From an uncultured Lachnospiraceae bacterium (GTDB lineage Bacteria; Bacillota; Clostridia; Lachnospirales; Lachnospiraceae), in assembly GCA_947565425.1 (NCBI GenBank), contig CANOFW010000001.1, positions 62,001 through 126,000 of the forward strand: a stretch of DNA of 64,000 bases, given 5' to 3'. The notes beneath the pieces were generated by a model. The model saw only the letters and a list, made by a program, of their open reading frames with translations. It searched no databases and was not told the DNA's origin. A program made the position numbers and the translations under genes. This document shows positions 8,863 through 16,736 of the stretch, piece after piece. Each line of letters begins with the position of its first letter. Within the stretch, counting starts at the first letter, position 1.

Positions 8863-9450
8863 TTACTGTTTCTTTTTCTTTACACTATATCCAAAAGTTC
8901 CCAAAATATCGTTTAAACCATAATAAGCGCCATGCGAGTAAATAATCGGCTCCGCCTGCTCTAAATGAAACTTTCCGCTTTTATCCATATAAGCTTCCGA
9001 AGCGTGCACTGCTACAACCTCGGCTAAAAACATATGATGAGAACCTAGTTCTATACACTGCGTCACTCTGCATTCCATATTCACCGGACTTTCCCCTATC
9101 AAGGGCGGCGCAACCTTTGATGCCTTTTGTCTGGTGAGATGCAAAGCTGCAAATTTATCAATATCCCTGCCAGATTTCACGCCGCAATAATCCGTTGCAT
9201 ACGTTAATTCCCTGGTCGTAAGGTTAATCACAAATTCTCCGGTTTGAGCTATCATCTGATAAGAAAACCGTTCCGGCCTCACAGAAATATACGCCATAGG
9301 CGGATTGGTGCAGATCGTACCTGTCCATGCCACTGTAATAATATTATCTCGCCCAGCTTTATCTGCCACAGTCACCATAACTGCCGGAACAGGATAAAGC
9401 ATATTTCCCGGCTTCCACTCCTGTTTTCGATAAACAAAATCTTCCTGCAA
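8863..9450 (-). CDS. Flavin reductase family protein
   Basis: 195 residues. The FMN-binding split-barrel pattern is clear: NMLYPVPAVMVTVAD, NIITVAWTGTICTNPPMAYISVRPER and TGEFVINLTT. These proteins reduce flavin or act as small flavoprotein oxidoreductases. I place the start at the TTG at 9450 because AGGAG lies 7 bases upstream and overlaps the stop codon of the preceding gene; the longer open frame to 9507 would overlap that gene. Substrate unknown. Confidence 0.85.
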   Translation of the reverse strand: MQEDFVYRKQEWKPGNMLYPVPAVMVTVADKAGRDNIITVAWTGTICTNPPMAYISVRPERFSYQMIAQTGEFVINLTTRELTYATDYCGVKSGRDIDKFAALHLTRQKASKVAPPLIGESPVNMECRVTQCIELGSHHMFLAEVVAVHASEAYMDKSGKFHLEQAEPIIYSHGAYYGLNDILGTFGYSVKKKKQ

Positions 9451-9460
9451 AACTATACTC

Positions 9461-10213
9461 CTAGAAAAAACCAAACATATGAGCAAGGATTGCCGCAATG
9501 CCCACAAAATTTACTACGCCAAGGATAATCATTACGCCAAAGTATCCCTTCATCACTTTCATACTCTGCGCGCCCACTTCCACATGCTCGATTTTTGCTT
9601 CTAATTCCTCCACCAAGGTCTGTATATTACGATAACATTTCACATTCTCTCGGTGAATCTTATCTCCGAGCTCTGTTTTGACTGTCTCAAGCTTCTCAGC
9701 AGTATCATCGTCTTCCTTAGAAACTTCTGCCAATTTCTCCACTTCCGCACGGACTTTCGCAAGTTCCGCAGAAAAGCCCTCTAATGTGTCTTTTATAGAC
9801 TTTGTCTGCTGCTCTAACTGCTCTGTTGCAGATGTTGAAAAGTCTTGAATCTTTTTATCCAATTCTGCCATTCCCTGTCGTGAATTACTATTCATCTCCA
9901 CGACCTGCTCCGAAATCTGCTCTTGCAGCGTATTGATCTCACTTCCGATTGTCTCATCCATCACACGCATCTGCGCATCCACGCGTGAAATCAATGCATC
10001 AACCTGAACTCTTACGTTCTGTGTCAACTTATCTGCTTCTTCCTGCTTTCCATCTAGTATCTCCTGAAGATTCTTTGCCTTCTCTTCTTTCTCCTCTAAG
10101 ACGCCCTCCAGCTCTTCTACTTTACTCTCTTTCGTCGTCATCAGATTATGGAGATATTTTGCTTTTTCCTTAAATTCGTCAATTTGTTTTAAAAAAAAGT
10201 CTTCTTTCTGCAC
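9461..10213 (-). CDS. Tail-anchored coiled-coil protein, function unknown
   Basis: 250 residues. Residues 1-195 are almost entirely heptad-like helix rich in Glu, Lys and Gln, with a few breaks. Residues about 222-247 are a single hydrophobic segment (GVMIILGVVNFVGIAAILAHMF), so the protein should sit in the membrane by its C-terminus with the coiled coil in the cytoplasm. It resembles no family I can name. Its stop codon overlaps the SD of the flavin reductase gene, so the two are probably co-transcribed. Confidence 0.75.
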   Translation of the reverse strand: MQKEDFFLKQIDEFKEKAKYLHNLMTTKESKVEELEGVLEEKEEKAKNLQEILDGKQEEADKLTQNVRVQVDALISRVDAQMRVMDETIGSEINTLQEQISEQVVEMNSNSRQGMAELDKKIQDFSTSATEQLEQQTKSIKDTLEGFSAELAKVRAEVEKLAEVSKEDDDTAEKLETVKTELGDKIHRENVKCYRNIQTLVEELEAKIEHVEVGAQSMKVMKGYFGVMIILGVVNFVGIAAILAHMFGFF

Positions 10214-10325
10214 CTTATTATATATCCTTTCTTATGTTATGGATATTATTGTAACATTAGACCTGCCTTTTTGCAAGTTTGAGAAACAAATCGCACTCTG
10301 GGGATTTCTGCCGACAGAACAAATG

Positions 10326-11000
10326 TCATACATTTTCAATCTGCCAATCAATCGGGGCTATGCCATTTTCTTCAAGAAACTGATTTGCCTGGCTAAAGTG
10401 CTTGCAGCCAAAAAATCCACGATATGCAGACAATGGACTAGGATGGGGAGCTTTTAGAATCAAATGCTTTGGATTATTCAGCATGGATATCTTACTCTGT
10501 GCCGGCTTACCCCACAACATATATACGACCGGCCGCTCCTGCGCATTCACTGCATGGATAATCGCATCCGTAAATTGCTCCCAACCCTTTCCCTGATGGG
10601 AAAACGCCTGATGTGCTCGCACAGTCAGTACGGTGTTAAGCATTAATACTCCCTGACTGGCCCATTTTACCAGATAACCATTGTTGGGAATCTCACAGCC
10701 AAGATCCTCATGCAGTTCTTTGTATATATTCTCCAACGACGGTGGAATATCCACCTCCGGTCTCACAGAAAAACAAAGCCCATGTGCCTGCCCTACATTG
10801 TGGTAGGGATCCTGCCCTAAAATTAAAACTTTTACCTTGCTAAGCGGTGTCAGGTGCATAGCATTAAAAATATCATCTGCCGGAGGATAAATAACCCTGG
10901 TATTATACTCTTCCTTCACGAACTGGTAAAGTTTGGCATAATACGGTTTCTTAAACTCTCCGCCAATCGCTTCTACCCAGTCATTTTGCAACATCCCCAT
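10326..11000 (-). CDS. ung: Uracil-DNA glycosylase
   Basis: Removes uracil from DNA. The 224-residue product has the catalytic water-activating motif GQDPYHN and the HPSPLSAYRGFFGC minor-groove loop, both of family 1 UDG. I place the start at ATG 11000, which has AAAGGAG 8 bases upstream; the open frame continues 17 codons further but without a better site. Confidence 0.96.
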   Translation of the reverse strand: MGMLQNDWVEAIGGEFKKPYYAKLYQFVKEEYNTRVIYPPADDIFNAMHLTPLSKVKVLILGQDPYHNVGQAHGLCFSVRPEVDIPPSLENIYKELHEDLGCEIPNNGYLVKWASQGVLMLNTVLTVRAHQAFSHQGKGWEQFTDAIIHAVNAQERPVVYMLWGKPAQSKISMLNNPKHLILKAPHPSPLSAYRGFFGCKHFSQANQFLEENGIAPIDWQIENV

Positions 11001-11068
11001 AGCAAATACTCCTTTCTCATTCGTACCCACTTCTGATAACCCGGCTTCCATTCTCTCCTATGACATTT

Positions 11069-11830
11069 CTAATTTCTTACAGAAACACCTTTTTGTGCCA
11101 AATAATTCTTTAAATCCATAATTTCTAATTCTTTATAATGAAAGAGCGATGCCGCTAAAGCTGCCTCTGCTCCTCCTTCTGTCAATGCATCAAAGAAATG
11201 CTCTTTCGTGCCGGCTCCTCCTGAAGCAATGACTGGAATCGGAACGTTGTCTGCTATCATCCTAGTTAGTTCCAGATCATAGCCCGCTTTCGTACCGTCA
11301 CAATCCATGCTGGTGAGTAAAATCTCCCCCGCACCCATACGAGTTGCGCGCACTGCCCACTCTACCGCGTCCAGCCCGGTATCAATCCGTCCTCCGTTCT
11401 TATATACATTCCAGCCGCTGCCATCCTCCCTGCGTTTCGCGTCAATCGCAACTACCACGCACTGGCTGCCAAACTTATCTGCCGCATCACTGATTAATTC
11501 CGGCGTATTGATTGCAGAAGAATTAATGGAGATTTTATCGGCCCCCTCCCGCAGCAACACCTTAAAATCCTCCACTGTGCGAATGCCGCCGCCCACCGTA
11601 AAGGGGATAAAAACCATCTCTGCCACTCTACGCACCATATCTACCACTGTATTTCTCGCATCTGAGGACGCCGTAATATCCAAAAATACAACCTCATCGG
11701 CGCCCGCCTTATCATAAGCTGCCGCCACAGCTACCGGGTCCCCGGCATCTTTGAGATTGACAAAATTGACGCCTTTTACTACACGTCCGCCATGCACATC
11801 CAGACAAGGGATAATCCGCTTTGTAAACAT
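11069..11830 (-). CDS. hisF: Imidazole glycerol phosphate synthase cyclase subunit
   Basis: 253-residue (beta/alpha)8 barrel. It starts [23 protein letters not shown], with the catalytic Asp of CLDV near residue 11 and a second in [14 protein letters not shown]. It closes the imidazole ring in histidine synthesis with ammonia from HisH. hisH lies 3 bases upstream. The remaining his genes are not in the window. Confidence 0.97.
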   Translation of the reverse strand: MFTKRIIPCLDVHGGRVVKGVNFVNLKDAGDPVAVAAAYDKAGADEVVFLDITASSDARNTVVDMVRRVAEMVFIPFTVGGGIRTVEDFKVLLREGADKISINSSAINTPELISDAADKFGSQCVVVAIDAKRREDGSGWNVYKNGGRIDTGLDAVEWAVRATRMGAGEILLTSMDCDGTKAGYDLELTRMIADNVPIPVIASGGAGTKEHFFDALTEGGAEAALAASLFHYKELEIMDLKNYLAQKGVSVRN

Positions 11831-11833
11831 CGC

Positions 11834-12448
11834 CTACACCTCCCCTATCTTTGCAAAATTGCGTAAAATCTGCAAGCCCACACTGCTGCTTTTTTCCGGG
11901 TGGAACTGACACGCAAATACATTATCCTGCTCCACAGAAGCATGAACACATACGCCATACTCCGTGGATGCCTTGACAATCTGTGGCTGTTCTGCTTTCA
12001 AATAATAAGAATGCACAAAATAAACAAAAGCACCTTCGCCAATTCCTTCAAATAGCCTTCCCTGATGCTGCAAGTGCAGGGAATTCCAGCCAATATGAGG
12101 AATTTTTAACCCCTCCTTCGCCGGAATTTTTACAATTTCTCCGTCCAAAATATGTAAACCTTCCGCTCCGCCATGCTCCTCACTGCCTGCAAACAAAAGC
12201 TGCAATCCCAGGCAGATTCCTAAAAACGGTGTCTGTGCCTCGACCACTTCGCGAATTACTTTATCCAACTCATACCTTTTCAAATGCTCCATAGCTTCCC
12301 CGAAAGCTCCTACTCCTGGTAAAATGACCTTATCTGCCGCCTGGATTTCTCTGTTCTCCCTGGTAACAACAGTCTGCTCACCTAAATAGTGTAACGCCTT
12401 CTCAACACTTTTGAGGTTGCCTGCATCATAATCAATGATCGCTATCAT
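11834..12448 (-). CDS. hisH: Imidazole glycerol phosphate synthase glutaminase subunit
   Basis: 204-residue class I glutamine amidotransferase. It starts MIAIIDYDAGNLKSVEKAL, has the nucleophile elbow PFLGICLGLQLLF and the C-terminal His-Glu pair in FHPEKSS. The start at 12448 has GAGGAG upstream and lies just after the stop of the preceding gene at 12453; a longer frame to 12487 would overlap that gene. It pairs with hisF. Confidence 0.96.
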   Translation of the reverse strand: MIAIIDYDAGNLKSVEKALHYLGEQTVVTRENREIQAADKVILPGVGAFGEAMEHLKRYELDKVIREVVEAQTPFLGICLGLQLLFAGSEEHGGAEGLHILDGEIVKIPAKEGLKIPHIGWNSLHLQHQGRLFEGIGEGAFVYFVHSYYLKAEQPQIVKASTEYGVCVHASVEQDNVFACQFHPEKSSSVGLQILRNFAKIGEV

Positions 12449-12452
12449 ATCA

Positions 12453-14087
12453 CTACTCCTCTTCCTCTGCGCCGAGTCCGAGTGCATCTATCACTTTGTA
12501 TATTTCCAACGTGTAATCTTCCTTCTCCCAGATATCATACAATTCTCTCGCCTGGTCCACGGTCATACCATATTGTTTCTTCAATGCCTTCTCAATCGTT
12601 GACAGCATCTTGTCGTATTCCACCGCAGCGCCTGTTGACGCAGCCTCTCTCGCATTCTTATCATATCTTCCCACACCGAGAATCAATGCGCTCAAAGCCT
12701 CTGCATGCATATTCTGATTCTTATAGACACGATAGCTCTTTATCTGCTGGTGCACGTATGCGGTAAGCCGCGCTTTATTATAAAGCTCCTCATCCACCGC
12801 TTTTACTTTTGTTCCCTGCGTAAAGCAACTATATGCCTCCACATAGTCGCCCGAATCATAGTATTCCTGCGCCTGTTTAATGCTCAGCATATATCCAATC
12901 TGCGTGCTCAGAAGATTAATCAGGATTACCAAAGAAACGCCCACCAGTAAAATAAGGACAACCGGACCTTTGGGAAGAGGCTTGCTCCGCTCTATAACTT
13001 TAAGATCCTTTTTCTTCTTTTCTTTCTTAGGCTTCTTCTCCTTCTCCGCCTTCACTTTCGCTTTCTGAGCTTTCTTTTCCTCTTTGTCTTTCTTCTTCTG
13101 CTCTTTCTTTTCTTCTTTTTGTTCTGATTTTTCCTGCTTCTTCTTCTCTTTTGCAGCCGCCTCATCTTCCAGCTTCTTGAGATCTTCCTTATCTTCCTCC
13201 GAGAGACTATCTACATCGGAAGCATCAATCACCTTATCATCTTCGCCAAACAGAGCAAGGCTCAATCGCTTAAACAATCCGCCTTTCTTCTTCTCACCCT
13301 GATCGTCTTTTGATTTTTTCTTTTTCTTTTCTTTCTCCGAAGACTTTACCGCTCCATGCTCCTGCGCTACTTCTGGGGTTTCCATATCCTCTAAGCCCAG
13401 ACCCTCTAACTGGCGCGCCAAATCCTCCATGTCATCCCCGGAATTTTCCGATTCTGTGTCCTGCAAACCTATCTCTCCGCCAGATTCCTCCGACATCGTA
13501 TTTACAAAATCTTCTCCCATGAAATCCGTATCATCCATAGAAGACAGATTATCCAAAGGCTGCTCCTCTTCCATACTTTCATCTATTCCGGAAAGCATAT
13601 CCAGAAGTTCCTGATTCACCTCTCCAGGATTCTGTGCCACTTCTTCACTTCCATCCAGCGTATTTACCTCAAAATCAGGTTCCGGCTCTGGCTCTGAAAC
13701 TGTCTCCGCATAATCTGCTCCAATATCGTTTAAGCCAAAATCGTCATCATAGTTCTTCAGTGACTCCTCAATTGACAAATCCTTCCCATCATCCAGACTG
13801 CCCATTTCATCCAAATCATCCAGCGTACCGTTCTTTATATTGCTGACAATGTTATCAAGATCATCAAGTTCAAAATCCAAACCGTCTCCGCTTTCAGAAT
13901 TTGCTTTGTCTTGGGAAGCAGATTTGCTCTTCTCAAACGCCTTTAAAAAATCGTCTTCGTCATCATCGGAAACTGAACTCCCAAAGTGACTGAAGAAATC
14001 ATCCTCGTCTTTTGTTACCTCTGATTCACCTTCCACTCCCCGCAACAATTTGTCCAGGTAATCTTCTCTCTCGTTCAAAGATTCCAC
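12453..14087 (-). CDS. Large acidic single-pass membrane protein, function unknown
   Basis: 544 residues in three parts. Residues 1-250 are very acidic and probably disordered, with recurring DDLD and EES clusters. Residues 250-365 are Lys/Glu-rich repeats. One membrane segment lies near 375-397 (VVLILLVGVSLVILINLLST), followed by a 145-residue helical domain that begins like a TPR (YYDSGDYVEAYSCFTQGTKVKA). The acidic part should be cytoplasmic and the TPR-like part outside. It ends 4 bases before hisH. I do not recognise the family. Confidence 0.75.
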   Translation of the reverse strand: MESLNEREDYLDKLLRGVEGESEVTKDEDDFFSHFGSSVSDDDEDDFLKAFEKSKSASQDKANSESGDGLDFELDDLDNIVSNIKNGTLDDLDEMGSLDDGKDLSIEESLKNYDDDFGLNDIGADYAETVSEPEPEPDFEVNTLDGSEEVAQNPGEVNQELLDMLSGIDESMEEEQPLDNLSSMDDTDFMGEDFVNTMSEESGGEIGLQDTESENSGDDMEDLARQLEGLGLEDMETPEVAQEHGAVKSSEKEKKKKKSKDDQGEKKKGGLFKRLSLALFGEDDKVIDASDVDSLSEEDKEDLKKLEDEAAAKEKKKQEKSEQKEEKKEQKKKDKEEKKAQKAKVKAEKEKKPKKEKKKKDLKVIERSKPLPKGPVVLILLVGVSLVILINLLSTQIGYMLSIKQAQEYYDSGDYVEAYSCFTQGTKVKAVDEELYNKARLTAYVHQQIKSYRVYKNQNMHAEALSALILGVGRYDKNAREAASTGAAVEYDKMLSTIEKALKKQYGMTVDQARELYDIWEKEDYTLEIYKVIDALGLGAEEEE

Positions 14088-14151
14088 CTCCGGTGCTTTT
14101 TCTTATAATGTATCCTTATCATAACACACTGTTTCCCAATACACAAGTGCA

Positions 14152-15516
14152 TCAATTTTTAAAGCTGTGTACTGGTGCCGGAATTCTGCCTTTACGGTTG
14201 ATAAAGGCTTCACATCCGTACCGGTTGACCGGCATGACCGGCGCATGCCCAAGCAATCCGCCAAATTCCACAGTCTCGCCAATCCCTTTGCCAATAACTG
14301 GAATCAAACGCACGGCCGTCGTCTTTTGGTTAATCATGCCAATCGCCATCTCATCTGCAATAATGCCAGAAATTGTGGAAGGCGGCACATCCCCAGGAAT
14401 GGCAATCATATCAAGACCTACAGAACAAACACAAGTCATCGCCTCTAATTTTTCTAACGTCAGCGCACCTGCCTCCACAGCATTAATCATACCTTGATCC
14501 TCACTGACCGGAATGAACGCCCCGCTTAACCCTCCAACATAAGAAGAAGCCATAATTCCGCCTTTTTTGACCTGATCATTTAACAGTGCAAGCGCCGCCG
14601 TCGTACCTGGAGCGCCAGCATATTCCAACCCGATTTCCTCTAAAATCTCCGCTACCGAATCGCCAATTGCAGGGGTCGGGGCCAAAGAAAGATCAATAAT
14701 GCCAAATGGAATTCCCATTCTTCGGCTCGCCTCCTGAGCAACTAACTGCCCAACACGCGTAATCTTGAACGCCGTTTTCTTAATGGTCTCGCACAGAACT
14801 TCAAAATCTGCCCCCCGTACCTGCTCCAAAGCTTTTTTCACCACGCCTGGTCCAGAAACCCCAACATTGATAATAGCGTCCGCCTCCGTCACACCGTGAA
14901 AAGCTCCCGCCATAAAGGGGTTATCGTCCGGCGCATTACAAAATACAACCAACTTGGCACAGCCCAAAGAGTCATTCTCTTTCGTAAGCTCGGCTGTTTT
15001 TAAAATAATCTCACCCATTAGCTTTACAGCGTCCATATCGATTCCCGTTTTCGTAGAACCCACATTGACGGAACTGCACACGCGCTCTGTCTCCGCTAAC
15101 GCCTGCGGAATAGAACAAATCAGGTTCTTGTCCCCTGTCGTCATGCCCTTAGACACCAGTGCCGAATACCCGCCGATAAAATTCACTCCCACCGTCTTTG
15201 CCGCCTGATCTAATGTCCTTGCTATCGTCACAAAATCTTCCGGCGTCTTACAAGCCGCCTGTCCAACCAGAGAAATCGGCGTCACAGAAATCCGTTTGTT
15301 TACGATAGGAATACAATACCCACGCTCAATCTCTTCCCCCGTCTCTACAAGCTTCTCTGCCACTGCCGTAATCTTGCGGTAAATATTATCGTTTAACTTT
15401 TGTAAATCCGAATCAATACAGTCTAGCAGGCTGATCCCCAGAGTAATCGTGCGCACATCCAGATTCTCCTGCTCAATCATTTTATTTGTTTCATTTACTT
15501 CCCAGATATTTATCAT
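14152..15516 (-). CDS. PFL family protein (UPF0210/DUF711)
   Basis: 454 residues, the usual family length. The conserved N-terminal [15 protein letters not shown] segment and the glycine-rich central part ([14 protein letters not shown]) match UPF0210. The biochemical role is not established. It lies 11 bases after the ACT-domain gene, the standard partner of this family. Confidence 0.9.
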   Translation of the reverse strand: MINIWEVNETNKMIEQENLDVRTITLGISLLDCIDSDLQKLNDNIYRKITAVAEKLVETGEEIERGYCIPIVNKRISVTPISLVGQAACKTPEDFVTIARTLDQAAKTVGVNFIGGYSALVSKGMTTGDKNLICSIPQALAETERVCSSVNVGSTKTGIDMDAVKLMGEIILKTAELTKENDSLGCAKLVVFCNAPDDNPFMAGAFHGVTEADAIINVGVSGPGVVKKALEQVRGADFEVLCETIKKTAFKITRVGQLVAQEASRRMGIPFGIIDLSLAPTPAIGDSVAEILEEIGLEYAGAPGTTAALALLNDQVKKGGIMASSYVGGLSGAFIPVSEDQGMINAVEAGALTLEKLEAMTCVCSVGLDMIAIPGDVPPSTISGIIADEMAIGMINQKTTAVRLIPVIGKGIGETVEFGGLLGHAPVMPVNRYGCEAFINRKGRIPAPVHSFKN

Positions 15517-15527
15517 AACGCCGCTCC

Positions 15528-15812
15528 TTAAATCCTGTGCATTTTCTTGAATATTTCTTCACGCTGGCACTTAATGTTCACACCAATTTCTTCACCCAAA
15601 ACTTCCAAATCCTTGGCGCACTGGTCAAAAGGTTTATCTGCGTCCTTCATATCTGCAATCATCATCATATTAAAAAAATCCTGTACAATAGTCTGGCTGA
15701 TATCCAGCACATTGATCTGATGTTCTGAGAGATAGGTACATACCTTGGCAATGATTCCCACGGTATCTTTCCCTACTACTGTGATGATTGTCCTGTCTGC
15801 ATTTCTTTCCAT
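15528..15812 (-). CDS. ACT domain-containing protein (UPF0237)
   Basis: 94 residues, entirely an ACT domain ([20 protein letters not shown] at the start). Such small ACT proteins are expected to bind an amino acid or similar ligand. It is paired with the UPF0210 gene downstream, which suggests it regulates or forms a complex with that protein. Confidence 0.92.
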   Translation of the reverse strand: MERNADRTIITVVGKDTVGIIAKVCTYLSEHQINVLDISQTIVQDFFNMMMIADMKDADKPFDQCAKDLEVLGEEIGVNIKCQREEIFKKMHRI

Positions 15813-15935
15813 TGATTTTACCTCCGATGACGCTTGATTGCGCCTTATTTCATATCTTAAAACATCTTCATTCCGCCTGCCAAAATTCTCTGAACATAGC
15901 TTCTTGCGCCTATTTCACGCTAGCTGTCATACAGT

Positions 15936-16733
15936 TTAGAACTCTATCACTTCTGAAACTTCCTCCCGCTTTGCCACACAGATTGGAAAATCCCCTGCAC
16001 GGTATGGACTGTCCGCCAAATCAATCTCCAACCGTACCGTCTCATAAGCTAGCCGTTCATAATTATTTTCTTTACTCAAATGCCCAAGAATTGCCATTTT
16101 AAATCCATCATGAAGCACTTCGCCAAGAAGCCTGCCAGAAAGCTCATTGGATAAATGCCCTTTATCTCCAAGAATCCGCTGTTTCAGATAATAAGGATAT
16201 GTCCCCACCTGAAGCATATGTACGTCGTGGTTCGCCTCTAAAAGAAGCACATCCAGGTTTTGCAGCTTTTCTACAATATAACCGTCGTATCTGCCAAGAT
16301 CCGTCATCACTCCCAAAGATTTCCTTCCCTGCCTCAACACAAAAGCTGTGGGCTGGGCAGCATCATGAGATATGGAAATTGGCATCACCGTGATATCCCC
16401 AACTGTAAACTCCTTATCTGGCTGTATTTCCCGGAACAGTTCTGAGGGAATTTCACCAACACTTTTACATTTCAAAATAGCTTCCCGCGTACCTTTTGTC
16501 GTATAAATGGGAATGCCATACCGCCTGGAAACTACACCAAGGCCGCTGATATGGTCTGAATGCTCATGCGTGATTAGAATCCCCGCCATATCTCGGAACT
16601 GACAACCAATCTCCGCGAGCCCCTGTTCCATTCGCTTGCCGCTAATCCCGGCGTCAATCATCAAATTCGTATCATCGGAAGCAGCAAAAATACAATTTCC
16701 ACTGCTTCCGCTTGCAATGCTGCACATTCTCAT
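15936..16733 (-). CDS. MBL-fold metallo-hydrolase (YycJ/WalJ-like)
   Basis: 265 residues. The metallo-beta-lactamase motifs are THEHSDH near residue 54 and later Asp and His ligands (DLG..., LEANHD, LGHLSKENN). The start CSIASGSSGNC is characteristic of YycJ/WalJ. In Bacillus that protein sits with the WalRK genes and affects coordination of division with replication; here it follows the CoaE::FtsA-like gene by 3 bases instead. Substrate unknown. Confidence 0.88.
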   Translation of the reverse strand: MRMCSIASGSSGNCIFAASDDTNLMIDAGISGKRMEQGLAEIGCQFRDMAGILITHEHSDHISGLGVVSRRYGIPIYTTKGTREAILKCKSVGEIPSELFREIQPDKEFTVGDITVMPISISHDAAQPTAFVLRQGRKSLGVMTDLGRYDGYIVEKLQNLDVLLLEANHDVHMLQVGTYPYYLKQRILGDKGHLSNELSGRLLGEVLHDGFKMAILGHLSKENNYERLAYETVRLEIDLADSPYRAGDFPICVAKREEVSEVIEF

Positions 16734-16736
16734 GTC

